Program-made: the position numbers and the translations under genes
The notes under the pieces: generated by a model
Databases searched by the model: none
What the model was told of the DNA's origin: nothing
Seen by the model: only the letters and a program-made list of their open reading frames with translations
Part shown: one piece after another, positions 34,049 to 46,161 of the stretch
Position numbering within the stretch: position 1 is the stretch's first letter
Layout: every line of letters begins with the position of its first letter
NCBI GenBank assembly: GCA_019426215.1
Contig: CM033399.1
Location: 22,329,022-22,393,021, forward strand
From: Buddleja alternifolia
Lineage: Eukaryota > Streptophyta > Magnoliopsida > Lamiales > Scrophulariaceae
Length of the DNA stretch: 64,000 bases
Reading direction: 5' to 3'

Positions 34049-37000
34049 AAAACTCATAACTACTCATTGTAGAAAAATCGGATTCATGAACTGTTTTCTT
34101 CCCATGAAACTAGACACATAGGGCTATCCACACATATATCGTACATAATCAGGAGACGTCTAGAACAAAGGAGTTTTGTATTAAAAAATTAGCTAAAAAT
34201 CTGTCGGAAATGATTCTTAGCTAATTTGTTAATACAAAACTGTTTTGTTTTAGATGTCTCCTGATTATGTGCGATATATGCGTGGATAGACCTATGTGTC
34301 TAGTTTCGTGGGAAGAAAACGGTTCATGAATCCGAGTTTTCTACAGTGAGTTATGAATTTTCTCGTGAAGACACGCATGATATATGCGTGGATAGCCCTA
34401 TTTTCGCGTGAGAAGTCGGAAAATCTGGTCGGAATTTCAAAAAAAGGACCATCTAAGTACAAATTATGGACATAAGGGATGAAAGTGATAATTTTTCACA
34501 AGAGGGACTAAAGTGACACTTTTGCGTGACATGGGGGATGATTAGCGTTAATAGCTCTAATATATATTATACAAATAGAATGAAAAGACAAAAAAAAAAT
34601 GAGAGGCAGCCAGACAGTGGGGGGCGTTCATGGGTTCGGGTGAGGGACCTTTCATTTTAATTTTTTTTTTGTCGCCTGTTCATTTCTTTTTAGCTTTAGA
34701 TTTTTATCCTTTTTCCATTTCGTGTTTTCTTTTCAATTCTATATTTTAAAAGTTCAAGAAAATTGAATTTTGCTCGTCTATATTTATAATAGTTAGTGTA
34801 ATTATATGGTTTGCATTGGACAAATATAAAAATAGGATGTGATCCATATATGCAATATTTTATGAAATGTGTAAATTTGATTGGAGCATAAGTAGTTCTA
34901 TATATCTTTTTCCATTTACATATAATATTTTATTTCCAATTTGATTGAGGCAAATTTATTTCCATCTTCTTATAATGAGATAATATGATGTTACAAAAAA
35001 TCTTTGCTCGAGCTCGAGCAGAGAAATTTGGTGAGACTCGGCTCGTGCTCGGCTCATGGGCAACCCTATTAAATACCACGTTAGTACCAAAACGAAATAA
35101 TCGAGATTCAGTCGGTATTTATTTAAATATTGAGAAGCTAAAAAAGTATAATTTAAAATCCAATAAACAACAAACGAAATAATTAAAATGAAATTATAAA
35201 TCACACAATATTGTATATACTTTTTGTAAAAGTATGGCCAATTAAGTCTCAATTCAAGTACACATATTATTAAATATATATGAAATATTAAATATTAAAT
35301 CACACAATATTTTTTTTCAAATTATATATTATTAAATATTATTTAATAATAATAATTGGAATATTTGAAAAATTGAATAGGAATTTTTATTATATAAAAT
35401 ATGAAAAAGTAAAAAAGATAATTAGTTGGATAGTGAGATAGTGTAATTAATGATAAAATATTGTGGAAAGATTGAAATGATTGGTTGTTATATAAGAGAA
35501 TGTGTAGTGTATTTAAATTTGACCATTTTCTATTGAATTTGGTTTAGACTATGTATTTTCATTTTTTGATGATTCAAAAAATGAAAATATTTCCAGAATT
35601 CACAACCATACATAGCCATAGCTTTACACGCTGATATCTCTGTCTGCTTGACACGCGATATCTATTGATTCAATTTACTTGAAATATTTATTTTCAGCTT
35701 TTGAATTTTAGGTTTTTGGCTTAAAATTACTTTTTTCATGATTCAATTTTGTGATATAAGAAGAGAAATTGCAACTGGAAGCAAAAGTTGAAATGATCCT
35801 TCTAATTTGTTTGTTGATTTGGTATTTCATGATTTCCAGAATTAGAAATACATGTTTACAGATTGTTGATGCTGTTGTTGTAGCAAGAATTCTTGAAGCG
35901 CCATTGGTGGTGCCAGTTTTACAGATTAATTGTTTTTGGGACAAAAGGTGAAAATCAATTCTCTATTTTTCTGGTGTTATTTTGATTATCTATGCATACT
36001 TCATGACAAATAGTTTACTAGTTTACTCTTTGGAAGAGGCATGCATAAGTGTTTACTTGAATGTATATGTAATATAGTATATATTGTTAAAAAGATATAT
36101 TGTTTGCTGAAAAAGTTGCTTTTGTTTGTCATGAAGTTACTTTCTTTTTGCTTAAACATGTTGCAAGGTCTAATTTGCTTAAATATGTTGCAAGGTCTTC
36201 ATGGGTCTTACTCAGGTTCATTTCTTACTTTCATGAAAATGGTTGATAATAACAATGTAGTATTCATGCATATGTGTAATACACCGTTCTATCTACTAAA
36301 CTTTTACCAAAATTTTTAGACGATAACCATGACAATGAGGATTGAGATTCATTCTACTTCACATTTTCCAGTGCATCAAAATAGGGCAGACCTACCCTAT
36401 TTTCATGAGGATTGGAGTTATGGCTCGAAATTCATACAGGTTTCCGCTCATATATACTTCATTTGATAAGATGCCTCAACATATCATTGACGATCTAACT
36501 ACATTGATATTTTGTTTCTATTTTTCTCATTTTTACTTATTTAATTTGTAATGCAGGAGAACACTACCACGGTGTCACTTCGGCTTTTTGAGATGAGACA
36601 GGTACGAAGACCTCAACTAGATATTTAACTTAGCGTTATAAATAACTAAACATTTTGAGGATGCAAGTGTGTGAGGTTTACTGTCCTGAATTATATTAAG
36701 TTATTAACCTTATTTGAGAGTTTATCTTCATTTTTATCCAGTTTTCGAAGTTCCTGTCTGTTAAACTTCGATTAAATATTAATCATATCCATTCTATTAG
36801 TTGTCTATGTTCACGCGCTAGTTTATTTTTCAGCTGTGGACTATGTTACTAACTAAATTGGAGATGATTTTGTGACTCATATTGCAGCCTTCAATGCATC
36901 TGATTCAAATTAATTTTGAGGATAGGGTAGCTCGTAATTCTTAGTGTGCCTGGAGGTACTAGATTGGTTTCTTTTCCTTTCTTTAAGCATTATGTGACTA

Positions 37001-37058
37001 TTTTAATTTCTTAACTAGATTATCATGTTAATTAAGTGCAATTGCTCTTTTTGCTCTA
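34049..37058 (+). repeat. Array unit 5 (3010 bp)
   Basis: It lacks one G of a GGGG run at about 35938, which shifts the frame at the end of its O-fucosyltransferase-like exon (35840-35947). Confidence 0.95.
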
Positions 37059-40000
37059 AAAACTCATAACTACTCATTGTAGAAAAATCGGATTCATGAA
37101 CTGTTTTCTTCCCATGAAACTAGACACATAGGGCTATCCACACATATATCGTACATAATCAGGAGACGTCTAGAACAAAGGAGTTTTGTATTAAAAAATT
37201 AGCTAAAAATCTGTCGGAAATGATTCTTAGCTAATTTGTTAATACAAAACTGTTTTGTTTTAGATGTCTCCTGATTATGTGCGATATATGCGTGGATAGA
37301 CCTATGTGTCTAGTTTCGTGGGAAGAAAACGGTTCATGAATCCGAGTTTTCTACAGTGAGTTATGAATTTTCTCGTGAAGACACGCATGATATATGCGTG
37401 GATAGCCCTATTTTCGCGTGAGAAGTCGGAAAATCTGGTCGGAATTTCAAAAAAAGGACCATCTAAGTACAAATTATGGACATAAGGGATGAAAGTGATA
37501 ATTTTTCACAAGAGGGACTAAAGTGACACTTTTGCGTGACATGGGGGATGATTAGCGTTAATAGCTCTAATATATATTATACAAATAGAATGAAAAGACA
37601 AAAAAAAAATGAGAGGCAGCCAGACAGTGGGGGGCGTTCATGGGTTCGGGTGAGGGACCTTTCATTTTTAATTTTTTTTTGTCGCCTGTTCATTTCTTTT
37701 TAGCTTTAGATTTTTATCCTTTTTCCATTTCGTGTTTTCTTTTCAATTCTATATTTTAAAAGTTCAAGAAAATTGAATTTTGCTCGTCTATATTTATAAT
37801 AGTTAGTGTAATTATATGGTTTGCATTGGACAAATATAAAAATAGGATGTGATCCATATATGCAATATTTTATGAAATGTGTAAATTTGATTGGAGCATA
37901 AGTAGTTCTATATATCTTTTTCCATTTACATATAATATTTTATTTCCAATTTGATTGAGGCAAATTTATTTCCATCTTCTTATAATGAGATAATATGATG
38001 TTACAAAAAATCTTTGCTCGAGCTCGAGCAGAGAAATTTGGTGAGACTCGGCTCGTGCTCGGCTCATGGGCAACCCTATTAAATACCACGTTAGTACCAA
38101 AACGAAATAATCGAGATTCAGTCGGTATTTATTTAAATATTGAGAAGCTAAAAAAGTATAATTTAAAATCCAATAAACAACAAACGAAATAATTAAAATG
38201 AAATTATAAATCACACAATATTGTATATACTTTTTGTAAAAGTATGGCCAATTAAGTCTCAATTCAAGTACACATATTATTAAATATATATGAAATATTA
38301 AATATTAAATCACACAATATTTTTTTTCAAATTATATATTATTAAATATTATTTAATAATAATAATTGGAATATTTGAAAAATTGAATAGGAATTTTTAT
38401 TATATAAAATATGAAAAAGTAAAAAAGATAATTAGTTGGATAGTGAGATAGTGTAATTAATGATAAAATATTGTGGAAAGATTGAAATGATTGGTTGTTA
38501 TATAAGAGAATGTGTAGTGTATTTAAATTTGACCATTTTCTATTGAATTTGGTTTAGACTATGTATTTTCATTTTTTGATGATTCAAAAAATGAAAATAT
38601 TTCCAGAATTCACAACCATACATAGCCATAGCTTTACACGCTGATATCTCTGTCTGCTTGACACGCGATATCTATTGATTCAATTTACTTGAAATATTTA
38701 TTTTCAGCTTTTGAATTTTAGGTTTTTGGCTTAAAATTACTTTTTTCATGATTCAATTTTGTGATATAAGAAGAGAAATTGCAACTGGAAGCAAAAGTTG
38801 AAATGATCCTTCTAATTTGTTTGTTGATTTGGTATTTCATGATTTCCAGAATTAGAAATACATGTTTACAGATTGTTGATGCTGTTGTTGTAGCAAGAAT
38901 TCTTGAAGCGCCATTGGTGGTGCCAGTTTTACAGATTAATTGTTTTTGGGGACAAAAGGTGAAAATCAATTCTCTATTTTTCTGGTGTTATTTTGATTAT
39001 CTATGCATACTTCATGACAAATAGTTTACTAGTTTACTCTTTGGAAGAGGCATGCATAAGTGTTTACTTGAATGTATATGTAATATAGTATATATTGTTA
39101 AAAAGATATATTGTTTGCTGAAAAAGTTGCTTTTGTTTGTCATGAAGTTACTTTCTTTTTGCTTAAACATGTTGCAAGGTCTAATTTGCTTAAATATGTT
39201 GCAAGGTCTTCATGGGTCTTACTCAGGTTCATTTCTTACTTTCATGAAAATGGTTGATAATAACAATGTAGTATTCATGCATATGTGTAATACACCGTTC
39301 TATCTACTAAACTTTTACCAAAATTTTTAGACGATAACCATGACAATGAGGATTGAGATTCATTCTACTTCACATTTTCCAGTGCATCAAAATAGGGCAG
39401 ACCTACCCTATTTTCATGAGGATTGGAGTTATGGCTCGAAATTCATACAGGTTTCCGCTCATATATACTTCATTTGATAAGATGCCTCAACATATCATTG
39501 ACGATCTAACTACATTGATATTTTGTTTCTATTTTTCTCATTTTTACTTATTTAATTTGTAATGCAGGAGAACACTACCACGGTGTCACTTCGGCTTTTT
39601 GAGATGAGACAGGTACGAAGACCTCAACTAGATATTTAACTTAGCGTTATAAATAACTAAACATTTTGAGGATGCAAGTGTGTGAGGTTTACTGTCCTGA
39701 ATTATATTAAGTTATTAACCTTATTTGAGAGTTTATCTTCATTTTTATCCAGTTTTCGAAGTTCCTGTCTGTTAAACTTCGATTAAATATTAATCATATC
39801 CATTCTATTAGTTGTCTATGTTCACGCGCTAGTTTATTTTTCAGCTGTGGACTATGTTACTAACTAAATTGGAGATGATTTTGTGACTCATATTGCAGCC
39901 TTCAATGCATCTGATTCAAATTAATTTTGAGGATAGGGTAGCTCGTAATTCTTAGTGTGCCTGGAGGTACTAGATTGGTTTCTTTTCCTTTCTTTAAGCA

Positions 40001-40069
40001 TTATGTGACTATTTTAATTTCTTAACTAGATTATCATGTTAATTAAGTGCAATTGCTCTTTTTGCTCTA
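37059..40069 (+). repeat. Array unit 6 (3011 bp)
   Basis: Last copy; it runs into unique sequence at GCTCTA|TAATGATACC, the original right flank. O-fucosyltransferase-like exon at 38850-38958. Confidence 0.95.
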
Positions 40070-41702
40070 TAATGATACCATACCTGTATCATCTTCTGGC
40101 TCTGCCATGTTCATAGAAGTTCTTTTGTATTACTTGCGTAACTTAGACTTTCACAAATTAGGGGATGGCAACATTTGTCTATCCCTGGACCCTGGACTTT
40201 GCTTGAATCAGTATGATCAGGGGAGTTTATATTTCTTCAGAACTGTCAATATTGACTACTGGTTTTTCTGTTTCAATATTTTGAATATATTATGGTGAAC
40301 TGTGTATCTTTTATTTCCACAATTATGCAAGTTCCATCTAGAACTAGACAAATAGTTGTTAAAGTCTTCAGTCAGATATTTTAGGAAAACTAGATTGTTA
40401 TAGAGCCTGCATTTTTAGAATTGTTAACATTCAGACTTTTCCTCTTTGGAATTAGGATGCTTGAAGTCTGTGAATGATCTTTTCTCCAACAAGCCATCAG
40501 AAATCTCAGTCTGGAGTTCCCTAATATCAGGTACATGTTATATCGTTGAGTGTTATTTCTACTAATCGATGGCATGTTTTCATATTCTTGTTATAAGCAC
40601 TAACATGTATATATTTTATTTCGACTGATATGTGTTTGTGTCCTTTTAATGTCTTCTAGGTTAGGTGCAAGTAAATCGAGCAACAACTCAGTTAGGAGTA
40701 CTTGAGAACATCATGGATATGGAGGTGAGATTTAACGTAGAGTTATAATAACTTAACTAAAGAAAGATTTCCTTTGTGGCTTGTTGAAAAATATTTGCGT
40801 TTATATGGATTGAAGTATGAGTTATGGGGTTAAAGGGATATGGGGGAAGGCCTTCTTGAGAAATAGGAGTTGAGTATTCCCTCCCCCCAACCCAAAAGCA
40901 GTGTGCTCCCTCAAATCGACAGTGCATCATTAGGAGTGTTATGAATGAATAGTGCTCCCTCAAATCGACAGTGCAACATATCGAGCAGTGTGCTCCCATA
41001 AACTTTAAGTCAATCTTTTGTGCCAAATGAAAATTTTATCAAGTCACTGTCCTGTTCGTTGCTGTAATGGTGGGGTAGTGTTATGAATTTTATGTATAGT
41101 TTGTGCAATGTTGTGTGGTATAAATATGAAATTGATGGCTTGCATATTCTGATGAAATGGAATAATATATTTCACTTTGATAGTTAATCATGGAATTTTA
41201 TGAAGCAGCTACTAATTATGTGATTTGGGAGTTTCATGTTCTATGTGATTGTTCAAAATCGGAATTTGCACTTCAACTAACTGAATTTGTTTATTGTTTA
41301 ACTTGTTTAGAGAAAACGCTAACTTCTTTGAGAGAAGGGCGGGCGATTCAGAAGGCTTCTATAACGTCAAAGTTTGCAAGATGGTTTGAAGAACTTCGAC
41401 TTCTAAAAGTTTTGGAATTTAAGTCTCGTAGTAGATTGTTTAGTACTTCTATCATCTCATAGTTGATTATGTAGATTGCTTGAGAATGTTGAGACCATTT
41501 CAATTGATTTCTTGGCTTATTAACACTTGTGAACGTATAAAGTATGTAGTTGTTTAGTGTTATTCATGTTATATTTTGAAAATTGTATAACTTCAACATC
41601 AATTTTAATGAATTTGAGCAGGTAATTGAATGCATGGTTGGAATTGATATATATATATATATATTTTTTAGTTTTCTTGATTAAATTGCATTAGGGGGAA
41701 AA
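40070..41702 (+). other. Unique CACTA interior right of the array; possible captured gene remainder
   Basis: Unique sequence continues the exon-like segment of unit 6. Candidate exon ends are seen, e.g. CTAATATCAG|GTACATG (about 40530). Open stretches at 40047-40298 and 41190-41462 have no recognisable domain. A 24-bp word starting GTGCTCCCTCAAATCGACAG occurs twice (about 40907 and 40953). A (TA)n tract lies at 41650-41665. Confidence 0.4.
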
Positions 41703-41945
41703 AAATCACCTTGGCTCCCATCAACCATGGTGAATACGTGTATTAATCTCATTTTTTCACCTTGGATCCTAAGCCATGGTGGATAAGCATGGTTAATACT
41801 TCCACCATGGTTAAAAAGCCATGGTGGAAGTATTAGCCATGCTCGCGGATACTATGGCCTATAAGCCGTGGCTAAGCCATGGTCTTTTATTATTAACCAT
41901 GGAAATTGATCAAAGACCATGGTGTTTTGGCCATGGTTAATATTA
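41703..41945. repeat. CACTA right subterminal repeats
   Basis: At least ten copies of CCATGG or AGCCATGGT-like words in both orientations lie within 240 bp (for example CACCATGGTTAAAAAGCCAT at about 41800). They mirror the left cluster and end just before the TIR at 41960. Confidence 0.8.
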
Positions 41946-41963
41946 ACTTTTCTTCTAGTGGAC

Positions 41964-43023
41964 CCATTAATTGTTTTGACGTGTTCTAGTCAAACTAATT
42001 TTTTTTTCATAGTTTGTATTTAAATATTAAATATGAGATAGAAAATTATAGTTAGAATATAAAAATAATATTAACTTTTGTAACATAAAACATTCACAAA
42101 CTTGGGTGACACGACGTATACAAATGACCGATTAAATAATGAGGTTTGATGTGGTTCGGATTTTCACACCAAGAAAATCGGAGAACCAAACAAGGTTTTC
42201 GATTGATTGTTCTAATTAATAGACTTAAACTCTTGATTCACACTCAATTTACACATATAAAAATATTCGAAAAATGTAGATGAAAATGAGAAAGAATGGC
42301 TTTCTTTATTGACTTTGAATATTCAAGAACATAAACCCTAATTTTGGAGTAATACAACTTAATAAAACTTGACTTTCTCTACTAAAACTTAAACTTACAA
42401 AAAATAAATTAAAAACCATTTATATAGGCCTTATGGCCGATTTTACTAGGGTTGGGGGAGTCTTGGATTGCTTCCAACTTGTTCTCGGATATAGGGGGAT
42501 ATGATGAGCCATATCTCTCTTTTTAGGATTTGGTAGTTTAGGATAAGACTTACCCAAATGTCCTTTTATTTGAACTTTCTCATAAGCATTTCCATGAGCT
42601 TTCCTTTGGATTTTCCTTTTAGCATTCTCACGATCATATCTTTGGGCTTTTCACGAGCTTTTCATTCATAAGCCTTCTTCATTTATTTATTTTGACACAT
42701 GTCCACTCCATGTTAGCCCATTTAGGAGAAGTGAAAATTATGACCCATATCAAGGTTATTTAATAAAAATTTAAAAGTGTGAATTTTATTTCTTACGAGA
42801 TGTACATGAACTAAATATTAAAAAAAAAATCCTTATTCAATTTTTTAAATGCAACCAAACGCGACTATGAAGTCAGATAATAGAAAATTTGATTACCAGA
42901 TATCTAGTTCTCGATTTCATGAATTCCAATCCCTAACAAACATATTGAGCCTAAATTTTATGAAGATAGAACTGTAGTTCACTTTCACTTTTCTTCATGA
43001 CTAAAACATTTCTCTTTTACCAG
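41964..43023. other. AT-rich intergenic sequence, nothing recognised
   Basis: No ORF or element edge could be supported. A TATATAGGCC word at about 42421 is isolated. Confidence 0.4.
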
Positions 43024-43154
43024 TTTAGTCATAATATATGTGAGAATACGATGGGTGATGGATTGTTAGGCTAAAAAGGAAAAGTCTCTACACCATTAAT
43101 TAGTCCCATTCTCAGCCTAACAATCCATCGTACTCGCATATATTAGGTCTAAAT
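43024..43154. repeat. 131-bp hairpin, MITE-like
   Basis: The left arm TTTAGTCATAATATATGTG...GGATTGTTAGGCT and the right arm AGCCTAACAATCC...CATATATTAGGTCTAAA are imperfect inverted repeats of about 45 bp around a 40-bp loop. It could be a small MITE; no target duplication is certain. Confidence 0.55.
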
Positions 43155-43915
43155 ATGTAAATTGGAATTTTTTTTAGTCAAGATTAATATACACCGGCGT
43201 CACATAAGAACAAATCTTGAAAATTATTATTGTGGATATTCCATGTATATCCTTCCACAATCAATAAATATTAGAGATAAATGCAGACACTCCCAATCTA
43301 TGGGTGATGTGCATTTTGCCTCTTAACCTTTTGAAAGGTGCACCCGACACCCTAACCTTTCAGGAGTGTGCACTTAACCCCCTCAGACCAAATATGATGG
43401 CATCTAATGGGATATTCCGGCGCATGCAAGGGCAGAATTGTCACTCAAGGAGCAAAGTTCTACAAACCGCATAGGATAGGGGTAGTCTATCTTGATCTTA
43501 AATTTCTTGAAATTTTTAAAATTTTTGTTTTTTAAATTCAAATATTCTTTTCTAAAAAGAAAAAAGACAAAATAAATAAATCTGAAACATCAAAACAAAT
43601 TTGAAAAAAAAACACAGAAAGAAAGAAAAATTTCAGAAAAAATTATTAAAATTTTGAAAATTTCACAAAGAAGTCAAAGGAAAAAAACATAAAAAATTTA
43701 GGAAAAAAAAATTCATCAAAAATTTTGGAAAAATTAAGAAAAAAATAGAAAAGTAATAAAAAATAAAAAATTTGAAAATTCCAGAAAAATGAAAATAAAA
43801 TAGAAAAATAAAAATGAAATTTTCAGGATTTTACTAATTTTTTTTTTCTTAATTTTCATTTTTATAATTTGTAAATAGTATTTTTCATATATTATATATA
43901 CGTATCTTTCCTTTT

Positions 43916-43951
<36 letters not shown>

Positions 43952-44025
43952 AGTATGAATGCATTGCAATATATCGATTAAACACACACCAAATATATAC
44001 GTATATAAATATATATATTTGTATA
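43155..44025. other. Low-complexity A-rich and (TA)n sequence
   Basis: 43500-43860 is A-rich simple sequence and 43917-43946 is a TA microsatellite. No gene is seen. Confidence 0.6.
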
Positions 44026-45511
44026 TGGTTGTACCAAGTGGCATACGAAAGGGTCTAGAAGAGAGGGGGGGGGGGGGGGGGTTGAATAGACCCTGAAGTT
44101 TTTTTGGACTTAAAAAATTTTGTATCACTTTTAAATGTTAGAACGCTTAGGAAGCTGAGCGTTTGGATCAAGCGCTACAGTAAAGATAACTTAGACTTAG
44201 TAATTTCGGCAATTTACCAAAGTAGGGTAATGCTTAGATCACTTAATCAGGGTTAGCACAGCGGAAATAATTTTAAAGCTTTAGCGTTCGTTTAGGTTAA
44301 ATAGTCGCTTAGCAGATTTAGCTTGTCTTTTTCAGAATAGATAAAATAATATAGTAAATGACACAAGATATATAAGGTTCACTGGGTGATGTAATCTCAT
44401 CTACGTCCTTCTTCTCCTTTTTCACTTGGAGGGAATTTACTAAGATGATTATCAAAGAATACACAGAATCTTCTACAAGGTAGTAAATAGGTGAAAATGA
44501 TCTCGGGCTCCTTGATCACACAGATTTCAGCACCAATGAAAATCTTCTTCTACAAGTTTCTCTCACTCAGAAATACTGCCTGTAAGGGGTTTCAACAACT
44601 TTCTCACTCAGATGAAAGGTTGAGGGTTTTATCACATTGGTTTGTTTGTTTTTGGAAAGATCAAACAACTTGAAATATCTCAGTAAGAATTTAGGTTTCT
44701 TCTTTGGAAGATGTTTGAGATATTTGTGACTGTATGGAATGTATGTAATAGTTTGAAAGAATTTTGGCTATGGAGTTTCTAAGCTTTTTCTCAGCAAAGT
44801 TTTCTTGTGCATTTTCGTATATATCTCTCTGTTTAGGGTTTGCTGAAATTAGGTATTTAAAGGCAATTCTTGGGATTATGTCCGTTGGACACATGTAGGA
44901 GTGTGCCTTTCACGCGGCGCGTGATTATACCTTTTCTCTGACATTCCTGAAATCCTACGGGTTCCGATTGGACGGGAGTAGCTATAAACTATGAAATTCT
45001 GACAGTCTGGTCAAAAGGTGGCTTGTCCACAAGTCATATTGGCTTATCACATTTTATTGCTCTTATCAGGCATTTAATGCATTTGAATTTATTTCCCGTT
45101 GGAAATAAATGTCCGTTGAATGATTGCATTTAAGTCCGTCATGACTTGAGGATTTATTTCAGGTGAATCTGATACTCATCGCTAGAGTGCTTTGAACGCT
45201 TGATTCATGAATCCTGAAATAGTCCTTTAGCGTTTGACAGACGCTAAGGATAAATCTTCATCTTCTTTTGACTTCAGACGCTGATCTTCAACTTTATCTC
45301 TAATAGACTCACCTAGAATTCTATTAGCAATTCGGTATCTAATACTTAGTCTAAAATCTACAAAGATAAAAATTACAAGCCTATCAAAATTACATACTTT
45401 CAAACGCTTATACAATTGATCTATGAAACATAAACCTACATTATATTTTGGGGTCTAACATTAAATCCTATCTTGTCATCATCAAAACTTCTAACATGAA
45501 ATTTCCTAACA
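44026..45511 (-). repeat. S3 3' LTR, 1486 bp
   Basis: It has family ends TGGTTGTACCAAGTGGCAT and ATTTCCTAACA, a G17 tract at 44065-44081 and the U3 palindrome module near 44880-44925. It is similar along its whole length to the LTRs at 49449-50930 and 59806-61379. Confidence 0.85.
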
Positions 45512-45526
45512 ATTTCCTCCTTTTTG
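45512..45526 (-). promoter_or_regulatory. S3 polypurine tract
   Basis: The minus strand reads AAAAAGGAGGAAAT immediately upstream of the 3' LTR start, the position of the plus-strand primer in LTR retroelements. Confidence 0.8.
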
Positions 45527-45777
45527 ATGATGTCAAGACCTTTAACTCTTATAACTCTTTTATAGATTAAGAGTTCAAAGAAAAGCCCAACTAAATATAA
45601 GTTAGCGTTTAGAAAGTTAGTAAAGTTAGCTAATGTTAGATTAGCCTCAACAAGTTGTTTCAGCGATAAATCATTCATTTATAGAAAGATAAGCATACAT
45701 GATTTATACTGAATATAAGATAATTGAAAGCGATAACAGAAAAAAGAGATAAGAAAAATATAAAGCATCCATTTTTT

Positions 45778-46161
45778 CTATCGCTTTGTGCTTTCTACTC
45801 CTTGGTAGATTTCATTTGCTAAGTCCATGAGGAGTCGATCAACGTCTATCATGGTGGTATGTTGGAGTTCATCATAGTCATACCTTCGTTGTCTAGCGCT
45901 TTCATTTAGTTCCTTCATCCTGACCACCCATTCCCTTGGAGGAATACCTAGTTCACGAATTAAGTCGTAATAGATGTCTTGTCTTCTATCGTTGGATGGT
46001 ATCCAGTTGATAGGTCGTCTAAGCGGTCCGGCATAAGGATGAAATCCCATACTCTCCAAAAATTCAACGTCCAAGTTCGGAAGCAAGTACCTTCCTAGAT
46101 AATATCTTGGCTTTCTCTTTTTAGTTAGCATCTTTTTTATGCTCACTATTTCATCGAACAT
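45778..46161 (-). CDS. Small ORF overlapping the end of the extra ORF (127 aa)
   Basis: The intact frame starts MFDEIVSIKKMLTKKRKP and contains YYLGRYLLPNLDVEFLESMG and NESARQRRYDYDEL. It is basic at the start and acidic towards the end. Its ATG lies 16 bases before the stop of the 543-codon ORF, in a different frame. It ends about 250 bp upstream of the polypurine tract. The family is not recognised. It could be an independent accessory protein or the true C-terminus reached after a frameshift; the lack of stops over 127 codons favours past coding function. Confidence 0.5.
   Translation of the reverse strand: MFDEIVSIKKMLTKKRKPRYYLGRYLLPNLDVEFLESMGFHPYAGPLRRPINWIPSNDRRQDIYYDLIRELGIPPREWVVRMKELNESARQRRYDYDELQHTTMIDVDRLLMDLANEIYQGVESTKR

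Larger units (their letters stand above)
22005..40069 (+). repeat. Tandem array: six head-to-tail copies of a 3.01-kb unit
   Basis: Unit starts are 22005, 25015, 28027, 31039, 34049 and 37059; lengths are 3010, 3012, 3012, 3010, 3010 and 3011 bp; the array ends at 40069. Each internal junction reads GCTCTA|AAAACTCATAACTAC. Where compared, units differ only by small indels in A/T or G runs and one AT dinucleotide. Each unit contains the right part of gamma-2, the right arm of beta and 1.44 kb of exon-like sequence. The whole array lies inside the CACTA element. Confidence 0.95.
17905..41960. mobile_element. 24.06-kb non-autonomous CACTA (En/Spm) transposon
   Basis: The left terminus is CACTACAAGAAAATGG and the right terminus, reverse-complemented, is CACTAGAAGAAAAGTT, so 12 of the first 13 bases agree. 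A 3-bp target duplication GAC flanks it (17902-17904 and 41961-41963), the CACTA hallmark. Both ends carry a cluster of CCATGG/CCTTGG subterminal motifs in both orientations. Inside are two inverted 2.47-kb elements, six 3.01-kb tandem units and exon-like gene fragments. No transposase TNPA/TNPD-type ORF is seen, so it must be moved by a protein made elsewhere. Confidence 0.9.

Noticed and set aside
22913..39562. Sets of repeated ORFs of 65-98 codons in every array unit
   Set aside because: They recur only because the 3-kb unit recurs. They overlap on both strands, are rich in low-complexity residues and lie across TE arms and exon-intron borders; none reads as a whole protein.
22005..40069. 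Array as a centromeric or subtelomeric satellite
   Set aside because: Only six copies of a 3-kb unit, bounded by unique DNA and wholly inside one CACTA element with its own target duplication; no telomere repeats or centromere-type 150-180-bp monomers.
43917..43946. TA repeat as a structural or origin element
   Set aside because: Ordinary dinucleotide microsatellite in low-complexity DNA.
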